From Sorangium sp051521495 (GTDB lineage: Bacteria; Myxococcota_A; Polyangia; Polyangiales; Polyangiaceae), in contig NZ_CP150355.1 of assembly GCF_051521495.1 (NCBI RefSeq), positions 1,550,001 to 1,614,000 of the forward strand: a stretch of 64,000 bases of DNA, given 5' to 3'. Each line of letters opens with the position of its first letter. Positions within the stretch are counted from its first letter, which is position 1. The notes beneath the pieces are model-generated. The model made no database searches. It was not told the origin of the DNA and saw nothing but the letters and a program-made list of their open reading frames with translations. Below are positions 8,510 through 17,102 of this stretch, one piece after another. The translations under genes were made by a program, and so were the position numbers.

Positions 8510-10771
8510 ATGAAATCACGGTCTCGCCATTTTCCTCCCTCCTTCCGAACTCACGGTCTGACGCGCGCGGCGCTCGCGTGCGTCGCGCTCGCGGCCGCGG
8601 CGTGTGGCCCGGACGCCTCCGAGGCGAGCGAGCCGCGGGACACCGGCGTCCATCCGCGGCTGCTCGCGCGCCCGGAGCACCGCGACGTCCTGCGCTCGCG
8701 CGTGGATCGCGAGCCGTACGCGTCGATCCTCGCCACCCTGAAGCGCCGCGCCGACCGCCCCTACGAGGAAGAGCCCGACCCCGCTTCATGGGACCACGTG
8801 ACGAACGGCAACAACGCCTCGACGGCGCAGGCGAACGCCCTGCTCGCCTGGGCCTTCGAGGACCGGGCGGCGGCCGACAAGGCGCGCGAGTTCCTGCGCC
8901 GCCTCCAGTCCAACTGGGACACGAACACCGTCCTCGACATCAACATCCGGATGGCGAAGACCCTGATGGGGTACACGAACGCGTGGGACCTCTTGAGCGC
9001 CACACCGTGGTTCCCCGCGGAAGAGTCCGCCCTGGCCGAGCGCAAGATCACCGACATCACGGGCCAGTTCTTCGCCAAGTACCTCGAGCAGGATTTCTAT
9101 CGGGATCTCCTGCTGCGCCCCGCGCAGAACAACCACCCGATCCGGACCGCCGACGCGATCGGCTATGTGGCGCTCGCGTTCCCCGAGCACCCGGCGGCCA
9201 CGACCTGGTGGAACTGGTCGATCTCGGAGCTCGACTACCTCTGGGGCCCGGACGGCCAGTATGTGCAGCCCGACGGCGGGGCCTCCGAAGGCCCGTATTA
9301 CTCCGGCTTCGCCTGGGGGCCCACCGCGGCGTTCTTCATCGCCCTCGACAACGCGCTCGCGGGCGAAGCGCCCTTCACCCGCGACTGCCGCACCCGCTCC
9401 GACGAGGACCCGTGGGCCGGGCACGGCTGCGTCGACGGCGAGCAGGCGACGCTCGATGTCCCGCTGCGCGGCGGGCTCTTCACGAAGGCGGTCGACTGGT
9501 CGCTCTCGCTGCGCCTCCCCTGGGGCAGCCGGCCCCCTGTCGACGACGGCGTCTTCACCCCGTTCAACGGGAGCCCGCTGCTCACCTCCTTCGGCGGAGG
9601 CGGGGAGTACCTCTGGGACTGGGAGCAGAACCGCGACCCCGAGGCCATGGAGTTCGGCGGCGACCTCATCGCCCATCACCTGATCTACGTCGACGACGCG
9701 GTGGCCCCCGAGGCGCCGCGCTTCCTCACGCGCTTCTTCCCCGACACCGGCCACGCGGTGTTCCGCTCGGACTGGGGCGACGAGGCGCGCTGGCTCCTGC
9801 TGCTCGCGGAGCACGGCTCGGCGCGCAAGGCGATCCACGACCACGTGGACGGCACGTCGTTCTCCCTCGCCGCCTACGGAGAGTACCTGTTGATCGACGC
9901 CGGCTACTACAAGCCCGACGCGCTCGACAACGCCAAGACCAGCCAGTCGCCGTCGCACAACGTGATCCTCATCGACGGCCGATCCGCGCCCGACAAGGGG
10001 CTCTTCGACAATTTCGGCGACGCCGACGCCTTCCTCCGGAATACCCACGACGGCGAGGCGGTCGACTACGCGGAGGCCCACCAGGACTACCAGGACACGC
10101 ACGTCGAGCGATCCGTGGCCTTCATCGACGGCCGCTACTTCGTGGTCGGCGACCGCCTCTCGACGTCGCACCCGGCGGCCCGCGCGCACGCGTGGCGGCT
10201 GCACGGCTACGCGGGGCTCACCTCCGGCGGCACCTTCGAGCTGCTCCCGGACGGCGGCCGCTGGGAGCGGGCGCGGGCGGGCGTCGTGGCGCGCGTGCAG
10301 TCGACCGCGCCGGGGCTCGCCGTCGTGGAGCCGCCGTACACGCCGCTCACCGTGCCCCACGTCCACGAGTTCGAGGAGGACCGCGAGGCCGCGGACCACG
10401 CCGTCATCGACGCCACGGTGGAGGCCGAGGCGCCGGGGTTCCTCGCGGTGCTCCTGCCCTACAAGGTCGGCGTGGACGCCGGCCCCGACGCGCCGCTCCA
10501 GGCGGAGCCGATCGAGGCGGGGCCGGGCGTCGTCGCGTGGCAGATCGAGAGCGACGGCGGGACCGACGTCGCGGTCCTGCGGCGCGAGGGCGCCCCGGAG
10601 AAGCTGGCGCTGCCCGGGGGGCAGGTCCTCGAGACCGACGCGCAGCTCGTCGTGCTGCGGATCGAAGGCGAGCGGCCATTCGCGCTGATGGCCCGAGGCA
10701 CGCGGGTGCTCGTCGACGGGGACCCCCGGGTCACCGCGCCCGACGCGACCGGCGTCGCCGTGGAGGAGTGA
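8510..10771 (+). CDS. heparinase II/III-family polysaccharide lyase, lipoprotein
   Basis: A 753-residue secreted protein that probably cleaves a uronic-acid-containing polysaccharide by beta-elimination. A signal peptide ends at Cys32 (AAAACGPD). An alpha-helical toroid-like domain follows (about 45-390), with NNHPIRTADAIGYVAL and GGASEGPYYSGFAWGP resembling the Asn/His and Tyr motifs of such lyases. The C-terminal beta-sheet domain carries the Hepar_II_III signature IHDHVDGTSFSLAAYGEYLL (His443 is the second residue) and SPSHNVILIDG. The gene is one base from a GH105 unsaturated uronyl hydrolase, the enzyme expected to act on lyase products. The substrate (alginate, glucuronan, heparinoid or other) cannot be read from sequence. 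No clear ribosome site at the start. Confidence 0.85.
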   Translation: MKSRSRHFPPSFRTHGLTRAALACVALAAAACGPDASEASEPRDTGVHPRLLARPEHRDVLRSRVDREPYASILATLKRRADRPYEEEPDPASWDHVTNGNNASTAQANALLAWAFEDRAAADKAREFLRRLQSNWDTNTVLDINIRMAKTLMGYTNAWDLLSATPWFPAEESALAERKITDITGQFFAKYLEQDFYRDLLLRPAQNNHPIRTADAIGYVALAFPEHPAATTWWNWSISELDYLWGPDGQYVQPDGGASEGPYYSGFAWGPTAAFFIALDNALAGEAPFTRDCRTRSDEDPWAGHGCVDGEQATLDVPLRGGLFTKAVDWSLSLRLPWGSRPPVDDGVFTPFNGSPLLTSFGGGGEYLWDWEQNRDPEAMEFGGDLIAHHLIYVDDAVAPEAPRFLTRFFPDTGHAVFRSDWGDEARWLLLLAEHGSARKAIHDHVDGTSFSLAAYGEYLLIDAGYYKPDALDNAKTSQSPSHNVILIDGRSAPDKGLFDNFGDADAFLRNTHDGEAVDYAEAHQDYQDTHVERSVAFIDGRYFVVGDRLSTSHPAARAHAWRLHGYAGLTSGGTFELLPDGGRWERARAGVVARVQSTAPGLAVVEPPYTPLTVPHVHEFEEDREAADHAVIDATVEAEAPGFLAVLLPYKVGVDAGPDAPLQAEPIEAGPGVVAWQIESDGGTDVAVLRREGAPEKLALPGGQVLETDAQLVVLRIEGERPFALMARGTRVLVDGDPRVTAPDATGVAVEE

Positions 10772-10772
10772 G

Positions 10773-11999
10773 ATGCCGGCGAGGGCCCTCCCACGCGTGT
10801 CCAGCAGCCCGTCGCGCCCCCGCGCGCTGCTCGTCGCCGCCGCCGTGAGCGCCGCCGCGGCGGGCGGGTGCTCGGGGGAGCCGGATGCCGGGCAGCCGGG
10901 CAGCTCCGGGGCGGAGTGCACCCCGACCTCGCCGTCGGCGGACGACGCGTTCGCGCGCGAGCGCGCTCCCGACTCCGAGAGCATCGCGCTGGCGCGCGCC
11001 GTCGCCGACCGCTGGATCGCCGAGCACCCGGCGGAGTCGCTCCCGTGGGACTGGGGCGAGGGCACGGTCATGCTCTCGCTGGTCGAGCTCTACCGCGTCA
11101 CGCAGCACGCGCAGTACCGGGACTACTACAAGCGGTACATCGACCATCACATCGAGTACGGCTACGAGATCACGATCAGCGACCGCTGCCCGCCGGCCAT
11201 CGCCGCGCTCGCGCTCCACGAGGAAACGTGCGAGGCGCGCTACGACAAGGTCGTCGCCGACGTGCTCCGCTACCTCTACGAGGAAGCCCGCCGGACGGAG
11301 CAGGGCGGCATCAGCCACCTCGGCGTGTCGCCGCTCTTCGAGCCCACCCTCTGGGTCGACTCGCTGTTCATGTTCGGCAACGTGCTCGTCCGCGCCGGCG
11401 AGAGCTCGGGCGAGGCGCGCCCGCTCGACGAATTCTCGAATCAATTCCAGATCTTCGCGTCGCTCCTCCAGGACGAGCCCGGGCTCTTCCGGCACGCGTA
11501 CGGCTGGGCGGCGCCGCAGGACCCGGACGTGTACTGGGCGCGCGGCAACGCCTGGGTCACGGCGGCCGGCTACGACTACCTGCGCGTGCGCGCGGCGCGC
11601 GGCGAGCGCGACGAGGCCGTGGCCGGGTCGCTCCAGCGGCAGGTCGCGGCGGTCCTGGGCGCGCAGGACCAGGACACCGGCCTGTGGTGGACCATCATGA
11701 ACCGTCCGGGCGAGATCTACCTGGAGACGAGCGCGACGGCCCTCTTCGCCGTCGGGCTCGCGCGCGGCCTGCGCCACGGCTTCCTCGACGCCTCGGTGCG
11801 CCCCGCGATCGACCGCGCCATGGCGGGCGTGCGCTCGCGCATCGAGGAGGACGCGTCCGGGCGGCCGGTCGTGACCGGCGTCTCCGGGCCCACGACGGTG
11901 GGAAGGTTCGACGATTACGCGGCGGTCGAGCTCCGCGACGACCTCTCGTACGGCGTCGGGGCGGTCGTCCTGGCGCTCGTCGAGACGTCAGGGCTGTAG
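10773..11999 (+). CDS. GH105/GH88-type unsaturated uronyl hydrolase, lipoprotein
   Basis: A 408-residue enzyme of the (alpha/alpha)6-barrel type, expected to hydrate and release the 4,5-unsaturated uronic acid left at the non-reducing end by polysaccharide lyases. The signal peptide ends in AGGC (Cys33). Signatures are LPWDWGEGTVMLSL, LWVDSLFMF with Asp196 as the likely catalytic Asp, YWARGNAWVTAAGYDYL and ETSATALFAVGLARG. The start codon lies one base after the lyase stop, with GGAG inside the end of that gene, so the two are co-transcribed and translationally coupled. Family assignment between GH88 and GH105 is by motif only. Confidence 0.85.
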   Translation: MPARALPRVSSSPSRPRALLVAAAVSAAAAGGCSGEPDAGQPGSSGAECTPTSPSADDAFARERAPDSESIALARAVADRWIAEHPAESLPWDWGEGTVMLSLVELYRVTQHAQYRDYYKRYIDHHIEYGYEITISDRCPPAIAALALHEETCEARYDKVVADVLRYLYEEARRTEQGGISHLGVSPLFEPTLWVDSLFMFGNVLVRAGESSGEARPLDEFSNQFQIFASLLQDEPGLFRHAYGWAAPQDPDVYWARGNAWVTAAGYDYLRVRAARGERDEAVAGSLQRQVAAVLGAQDQDTGLWWTIMNRPGEIYLETSATALFAVGLARGLRHGFLDASVRPAIDRAMAGVRSRIEEDASGRPVVTGVSGPTTVGRFDDYAAVELRDDLSYGVGAVVLALVETSGL

Positions 12000-12092
12000 C
12001 GCCGCCAGCGCCGCGCTCGTGGGGTCTGCAGCAACGCCAGCGCCGCGCTCGTCGGGGCTGTAGCGCCGCCAGCGCCGCGCTCGTCGGGGCTC
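11991..12092. repeat. three imperfect 31-33-bp direct repeats
   Basis: Copies begin at 11991, 12022 and 12055, each running from a ggg(t)ctg motif to gccgcgctcgt, with a partial fourth start (ggggct) before 12092. The first copy contains the stop codon of the GH105 gene, so the array appears to have grown from the gene end into the spacer. The rest of the spacer to 12308 shows no gene. Confidence 0.75.
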
Positions 12093-12308
12093 GGGATGCG
12101 GTCGCGCGACCGCCGAGCCCGTGCGCTGCGGTTGCCTTGCTGCGGCGCTTCGCCTACGCCTCAGCGCGCCCGCCGGCCTTCGCGGCGCGATGGCCGGACC
12201 GGCGAGAGCGGCGCACCCTGGAACGTCACGCGCGCGCCAGGCGAGCCGGGCTCGCGGGCGTCGCGGCCGTCGCTATGGATGGAGCGCCGGCCACCGCCGA
12301 GGACCCTC

Positions 12309-13082
12309 ATGTCTGCACTCGTGAAGCTCGACGCGATCACCAAGGTCTACTGGATGGGCGAGGTGGAGGTGCAGGCGCTCCGCGGCGTCTCCCTGGAGCT
12401 CTCCCGGGGCGAGATGGTCGCCATCATGGGCGCCTCGGGGTCGGGCAAATCGACGACCCTGAACGTCATCGGCACGCTCGACCGCCCCACCGGCGGCCGC
12501 TACCTCCTCGACGACGAGCCGGTCGAGGAGCTCGACGAGATCGAGCTCGCGCAGCTCCGCAACCGCAAGATCGGGTTCGTCTTCCAGTCGTTCAACCTCC
12601 TGCCGCGCGACAGCGCCCTCGCGAACGTCGAGCTGCCCATGGTCTACGCCGGCGTCCGGCCGGCCGATCGGCGGGCGCGGGCCGCGCGGGCGCTCGCGCG
12701 CGTCGGCCTCGAGGACCGGGCGCACCACCTGCCGAACCAGCTGTCCGGCGGCCAGCAGCAGCGCGTGGCGATCGCCCGCGCCATCGTCAACGAGCCGCCG
12801 CTCCTGCTCGCGGACGAGCCGACCGGCGCGCTCGACTCCGCCACCACCCGGCAGGTCATGGAGCTCTTCTGCGCGCTGCACGCCCAGGGGATGACGGTCG
12901 TCGTCGTCACCCACGACCGCTCGATCGCCGACTACGCCACCCGTGTCGTCACCTTCAGGGACGGCGCCATCGTCGAGGACACCGGCCCCCGCGGCCGGCG
13001 CGTCGACATCCCGCCGTCGGTTCCTGGACCGCCGTCGTCGGTTCCTGGACCGCCGTCGTCGGTTCCTGGAGGCCTCTCGTGA
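12309..13082 (+). CDS. MacB-type ABC transporter ATPase
   Basis: A 257-residue ATP-binding subunit of a LolCDE/MacB-type exporter. Walker A GASGSGKST is at 41-49, Q-loop Gln93, signature LSGGQQQR at 145-152, Walker B LLLADE at 165-170 and switch His202. ATG 12309 has GAGGA six bases upstream; the longer open frame upstream is not conserved-looking. The C-terminal tail is unusual: it ends in PPSVPG followed by PPSSVPG twice, encoded by a tandem DNA repeat. The stop overlaps the next gene's GTG (GTGA). With the adaptor and the two permeases that follow it forms a four-gene export operon; no TolC-like gene is adjacent. Confidence 0.95.
   Translation: MSALVKLDAITKVYWMGEVEVQALRGVSLELSRGEMVAIMGASGSGKSTTLNVIGTLDRPTGGRYLLDDEPVEELDEIELAQLRNRKIGFVFQSFNLLPRDSALANVELPMVYAGVRPADRRARAARALARVGLEDRAHHLPNQLSGGQQQRVAIARAIVNEPPLLLADEPTGALDSATTRQVMELFCALHAQGMTVVVVTHDRSIADYATRVVTFRDGAIVEDTGPRGRRVDIPPSVPGPPSSVPGPPSSVPGGLS
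13011..13070 (+). repeat. 21-bp in-frame tandem repeat at end of ABC ATPase gene
   Basis: One 18-base and two 21-base units (13011-13028, 13029-13049, 13050-13070) that encode Pro-Pro-Ser-(Ser)-Val-Pro-Gly. The first lacks one tcg. The array extends the reading frame to just before the start of the next gene. Confidence 0.85.
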
Positions 13083-14200
13083 GCGCCCGGCGGCGGCGGC
13101 GCCTGTGGCCGTGGCTCGTCGGGGCGCTGGCGCTCGCCGGGGTCGGCGCCGTCGCGGTCGTGAAGGCCGGCGCCGGCCCAGCGCCCATCGACCCCGCGCT
13201 CGTCGTGACCGCCAAGCGCGGCGACCTCGCCGTCGAGATCCTCGAGACAGGGCGCATCGAGGCGCGCGAGAAGGTCGAGCTCAAGTCCAAGGTCGCCGGC
13301 GAGGTCGCCGAGGTGCACGCCGACGAGGGCGCCCGGGTGAAGAAGGACCAGCTCCTGCTCGTGCTCGATCCGACCGACTACGAGCGCGAGGTCGCCCGCG
13401 CCGAGGCCGAGCTCGCCCAGGCCAAGGCCGCCGCGGGCTTCGCCCAGCGCGTCGTCGCGCAGCGGACCGCCGGCGTCGAGGCCAGCGTCATCGCCTCCCA
13501 GGAGCTCGACACGGCCAAGCACGACCTCGCCGAGAAGACGATCGCCATCCGGCTCGCCGAGGTCGCCCTGAGCGCCGCCAGGGACCGGCTCCGGTACACG
13601 AAGATCTTCTCGCCCCTCGACGGCACCGTGATCCAGCGCAACATCGAGCCCGGCGAGGTCGTCACGCCGGGGGTGCAGTCGACCTTCGACGGAAAGGCGC
13701 TGCTCACCGTGGCCGATCTCTCGACGCTCGTGGTCAAGGTCGACCTCAACCAGATCGACGTGGCCAAGGTCGCGCTCGGCCAGGCGGCGACCCTGACGCT
13801 CGACGCCCTCCCGGGCAAGACGTACGCGGCCAGGGTCACCAAGATCGCGCCCGCGTCGGTGAAGCTCGAGGGCCGCGAGGTCGACGTCTTCCCGGTCGAG
13901 GCCGAGCTCACCCAGATCGACGGCCTCATCAAGCCCGGCATGACCGCCGACGTGCGCATCCGGCTCGACAGCAGGCCGGGCGTGGTCTCCCTGCCCATCG
14001 AGGCCGTCTCCGACGAGGGCGGCAAGCAGCTCGTGACGCGCGTCGTCGACGGCGCCGACGGCAAGCAGACGACCGAGAAGGTCGAGGTCGCGCTCGGCGC
14101 GCGCAACGATCGCGAGGTCGAGATCGTGAACGGCGTCCCGGAGGGGGCCCGCGTGCTCATCAACCCGCCGTCGGCGGCCGAGAACGAGACCAAGATGTGA
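13079..14200 (+). CDS. periplasmic adaptor (membrane fusion protein) of ABC exporter
   Basis: A 373-residue HlyD/MacA-like adaptor anchored by one N-terminal helix (WPWLVGALALAGVGAVAVV). It has a barrel-sandwich first half (ELKSKVAGEVAEVHADEGARV), a helical hairpin rich in Ala and Glu (about 95-165), the second half-motif IFSPLDGTVIQRNIEPGEVV, and beta-barrel domains. It would link the inner-membrane permeases to an outer-membrane channel. It starts with GTG at 13079, which overlaps the ATPase stop as GTGA, implying translational coupling; the much longer open frame upstream in this phase is a shadow. The gene ends in another GTGA overlap with the first permease. Confidence 0.93.
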   Translation: MSARRRRRLWPWLVGALALAGVGAVAVVKAGAGPAPIDPALVVTAKRGDLAVEILETGRIEAREKVELKSKVAGEVAEVHADEGARVKKDQLLLVLDPTDYEREVARAEAELAQAKAAAGFAQRVVAQRTAGVEASVIASQELDTAKHDLAEKTIAIRLAEVALSAARDRLRYTKIFSPLDGTVIQRNIEPGEVVTPGVQSTFDGKALLTVADLSTLVVKVDLNQIDVAKVALGQAATLTLDALPGKTYAARVTKIAPASVKLEGREVDVFPVEAELTQIDGLIKPGMTADVRIRLDSRPGVVSLPIEAVSDEGGKQLVTRVVDGADGKQTTEKVEVALGARNDREVEIVNGVPEGARVLINPPSAAENETKM

Positions 14201-15423
14201 GGTGGACCGTCTACCTCGCGATCGCCGCGAAGGCCCTGTCGGCGCACAAGCTGCGGTCGCTGCTGACCGTCCTCAGCATCACCCTGGGCGCCTTCGCCAT
14301 CGTGCTCATGACCTCGCTCGCCGAGGGCGGCCTGCTCACGCTGGGCCGCGGCATCGAGCAGCTCGGCGGCGCGCGGCTCCTCCTCGTCGTCCCGAAGGTG
14401 CCGGAGCGCGCCGAGCGGAAGAAGACGATGTACGTCACCGGCTTCACCCGTAAGGATCGCGATCGGCTCGCGCGCGGCATCCCCCACGTCGCCGAGCACA
14501 CCATGTACGCGATGCTCGGCTCGCGCGACGTGACCTCCGACGAGGGCAAGGAGGATCGCACCGACCTCGTCGCGGCCGACAGCGGCTTCCTCGACGCCTT
14601 CCGGATGCCCGTCGCCCGCGGCCGCGCGTTCTCCGACGAGGAGGACCGCCGCCGGGCCCGGGTCTGCGTCGCCGGCCCGAAGCTCGCGGCGCGGCTCTGG
14701 CGCGGCGACCCGGTCGGCCGGTGGGTGACGGTCGGGGCCCTGCGCTGCCGCGTCATCGGCGTGCTGGCCGACGCCGATCGGATGGGCGTCAACTTCGGCT
14801 TCAGCTGGGTCGACCTGCTCGTCACCCCGCTCGACACCGCGGCGGACGTCGAGAAGGCGGTGCGCAACTCGGCGCTCCTCGTCATCAAGACCGATGACGT
14901 CCGCAACAACGATCCGGTGAAGCGCATCGTCAACGCGCTCCTCGTCGAGCGCCACCACGGCGTCGACGACTTCAGCCTCCTCGATTTCAGCAGCATCATG
15001 CAGAAATTCGAGGCCATGTTCGCCACGATGAAGGCGATCGTCGGCCTCATCGCGAGCGTCGCGCTGCTCATCGGCGGCGTGGGCGTGATGAACATGATGC
15101 TCGTGAGCGTGTCCGAGCGCGTGCGCGAGATCGGCATCCGCAAGGCGCTCGGGGCGTCGCCGCGCGACATCAGCGCGCAGTTCCTCGCCGAGGCGGCGCT
15201 GCTCTCCGGCTTCGGCGGTATGCTCGGGGTCCTCGGCGGCGCCGCCGCGGCCGAGCTCGCCTCCATGATCATCCGCCGCTTCACGCCGAGCTGGGTCGGC
15301 GCGGTCTCCACGCCGGCGGTGGTCGCGGCGCTCCTCGTCTCCTCCGGCGTGGGCGTGATCTTCGGCTGGCTGCCGGCCCAGCGCGCGGGCCGGCTCGACC
15401 CCGTGGCGGCGATGCGGCGATGA
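14197..15423 (+). CDS. MacB-like ABC permease, first of two
   Basis: A 408-residue inner-membrane subunit with the MacB layout: one N-terminal helix (LLTVLSITLGAFAIVLMTSL), a large periplasmic domain (about 45-270), then three C-terminal helices (IVGLIASVALLIGGVGVMNM; FGGMLGVLGGAAAAELASMI; VVAALLVSSGVGVIFGWLPA). The cytoplasmic coupling segment reads REIGIRKALGASPRDI, and the end is the typical GRLDPVAAMRR. GTG at 14197 overlaps the previous stop as GTGA. It is only moderately similar to the following permease, so the exporter may be a heterodimer. Confidence 0.92.
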   Translation: MRWTVYLAIAAKALSAHKLRSLLTVLSITLGAFAIVLMTSLAEGGLLTLGRGIEQLGGARLLLVVPKVPERAERKKTMYVTGFTRKDRDRLARGIPHVAEHTMYAMLGSRDVTSDEGKEDRTDLVAADSGFLDAFRMPVARGRAFSDEEDRRRARVCVAGPKLAARLWRGDPVGRWVTVGALRCRVIGVLADADRMGVNFGFSWVDLLVTPLDTAADVEKAVRNSALLVIKTDDVRNNDPVKRIVNALLVERHHGVDDFSLLDFSSIMQKFEAMFATMKAIVGLIASVALLIGGVGVMNMMLVSVSERVREIGIRKALGASPRDISAQFLAEAALLSGFGGMLGVLGGAAAAELASMIIRRFTPSWVGAVSTPAVVAALLVSSGVGVIFGWLPAQRAGRLDPVAAMRR

Positions 15424-16667
15424 GGCTCGACGACCTCCTCCACTCCACGCGCGCCGTGGTGGCCGACCGGACCCGCGCCGCGCTCACGCTGCTCGGCATC
15501 ATCATCGGCACCGGCTCGATCGTGCTGCTCGCCTCGCTCCTCGCGGGCGGCGAGGAGGCGCTCCTCCGGGCGAGCCAGCAGGCCGTGGAGGCCGACCTCA
15601 TCCAGGTCCACCCCGCGGAGGTGAGCATCAAGGACCGCCGCCGCACCCGGCGCCCTCTCTCGCGGGACGACGCCCGCGCGCTCGCCGCGTCGCGCGCCCT
15701 CGGCGGCGCCTCGGCCCTGAGCGAGTCGGTGCGCCAGGCCGAGGCCCGCGCCGGCGGCAAGAAGAAGCGGATCTCGCTCGTCAGCGCCGCGCCCGCGGCG
15801 CCGGCCCTCTACGACCTCGAGCTCGCGGCGGGCCGGTTCCTCGTCGAGGCGGATCTCACGGCGCGGCGGCGCGTGTGCGTCGTCGGCCACGAGGTCTGGG
15901 CCGAGCTCTTCGGCGGCCCTCCAGCGCGCGCCGCGGAGGCCGAGCCCCTGCACATGACGGCCGACGGGCACGTGTGGACGGTCGTCGGCGTGCTGGAGGA
16001 CCGGCCGATCCTCGGCTCCACGGACGACACGAACATCTGGAACCGCAAGGTCCTCGTCCCGGAGACCACCTACGACGCGCTCTACGCGCCGTCGCACACG
16101 ACCGAACGCCTGTACGTCCGGCAGGATCCGCTCGTCTCCGTCCGCTCCCCGCTCGCCGCGCTCCGCGGCATCATCGACGCGACGCTCCAGCGCCGCCATC
16201 ACGGGGTCAAAAACTTCAAGATCGAGGACAAGGAGAGCCACGGCCAGGAGCAGCTCGTGCTCGACACCATCAAGATGCTGCTGCTCAGCACGGGCGTCGT
16301 CGCGCTGATCGTGGGGGGCATCAACATCATGAACATCATGCTGGTGACCGTGACCGAGCGGACGCGGGAGATCGGCATCCGCCGCGCGGTCGGGGCCTCG
16401 CCTCGCGCGATCCTGCTGCAGTTCCTGTGCGAGGCGGCGGCGGTCTCGCTGCTCGGCGGCGTGCTCGGCGTGCTCGCGGGGCTGGCCCTCTCCTGGCTCG
16501 CCAGCGCGCTGCTCGCGCACGTGGTCGGCCGCTGGGCCTTCCAGGTCGAGCCCTGGTCGATCTTCCTCGGCCTCGGCCTCTCGGTCACGATCGGCGTGGT
16601 CTTCGGCTTCTACCCGGCCTGGCGCGCCGCGCGGCTCGATCCGATCGAGGCGCTGCGCGCTGAGTAG
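15420..16667 (+). CDS. MacB-like ABC permease, second of two
   Basis: A 415-residue permease with the same four-helix plan: an N-terminal helix (ALTLLGIIIGTGSIVLLASL), a periplasmic domain, and three C-terminal helices starting at about 285. The coupling segment is REIGIRRAVGASPRAI and the end is ARLDPIEALRAE. It overlaps the first permease by ATGA. Its last 165 bases are repeated as an isolated fragment at 17226-17382, beyond a gene for a PYP-like protein. Confidence 0.92.
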   Translation: MRLDDLLHSTRAVVADRTRAALTLLGIIIGTGSIVLLASLLAGGEEALLRASQQAVEADLIQVHPAEVSIKDRRRTRRPLSRDDARALAASRALGGASALSESVRQAEARAGGKKKRISLVSAAPAAPALYDLELAAGRFLVEADLTARRRVCVVGHEVWAELFGGPPARAAEAEPLHMTADGHVWTVVGVLEDRPILGSTDDTNIWNRKVLVPETTYDALYAPSHTTERLYVRQDPLVSVRSPLAALRGIIDATLQRRHHGVKNFKIEDKESHGQEQLVLDTIKMLLLSTGVVALIVGGINIMNIMLVTVTERTREIGIRRAVGASPRAILLQFLCEAAAVSLLGGVLGVLAGLALSWLASALLAHVVGRWAFQVEPWSIFLGLGLSVTIGVVFGFYPAWRAARLDPIEALRAE

Positions 16668-16706
16668 CGCCGGCCCGTGGCGCGACGCCGGGCCGGCCCG
16701 CGCCGC

Positions 16707-17102
16707 TCAACCTCGGATGAACACCCAGACCGCATCGTCCTGCTGTCGCGCGGCCGCCCTGTAGAACAGCGAGACGTCGACGTGCCGCGTCTTGTGAGGG
16801 AAGTGGAACACGAAGCCGAAGGTGGCCTTGAGCTCGCGCTGCTCGACCCCGGCCTGGAAGCGGCCGTAGAACTTCTTCACCCGGCTGCAGGGCGCGATGT
16901 CGGTGAAGAAGTTTTTTCCTATGACATCCTCACGCTTCCGGCGCGCCTGGCGTTCCTCGTAGAGGTTGTAGGAGAGCACCGTGCCCTCGCGATCCAGCCG
17001 GATGATCCCGAAGGGCTGCGCGTCCAGGCCGCGTTCATCCAGGTTGAACACCCCGATGTCGAACTCGAACTCACCGGCGTTGGACTGCTCCTCCGAATCC
17101 AT
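16707..17102 (-). CDS. photoactive yellow protein (PYP), blue-light PAS sensor
   Basis: A 131-residue single PAS domain that aligns almost residue by residue with Halorhodospira PYP. DVIGKNFFTDIAPC matches the chromophore loop and places the p-coumaroyl-binding cysteine at Cys72 (PYP Cys69). VLSYNLYEE gives Tyr45 and Glu49 at the places of Tyr42 and Glu46, and Arg55 matches Arg52; Thr50 is Ala here. The C-terminus AVWVFIRG matches the family end. Known PYPs use this set to hold a blue-light photocycle. GGGAGG lies seven bases before the ATG. It is convergent with the permease operon. No tyrosine ammonia-lyase or coumaroyl ligase lies in the window, so the chromophore source is unknown. Confidence 0.92.
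   Translation of the reverse strand: MDSEEQSNAGEFEFDIGVFNLDERGLDAQPFGIIRLDREGTVLSYNLYEERQARRKREDVIGKNFFTDIAPCSRVKKFYGRFQAGVEQRELKATFGFVFHFPHKTRHVDVSLFYRAAARQQDDAVWVFIRG

Noticed and set aside
10868..14200. Plus-strand frame of 1110 codons
   Set aside because: Only its last part, from GTG 13079, is a gene (the ABC adaptor); the rest overlaps real genes and is Arg/Ala/Gly-rich shadow.
16707..17102. Ordinary PAS domain of a split sensor kinase
   Set aside because: The match to PYP includes the chromophore Cys, Tyr, Glu and Arg at exact spacing and the full PYP length, with no kinase part next to it.
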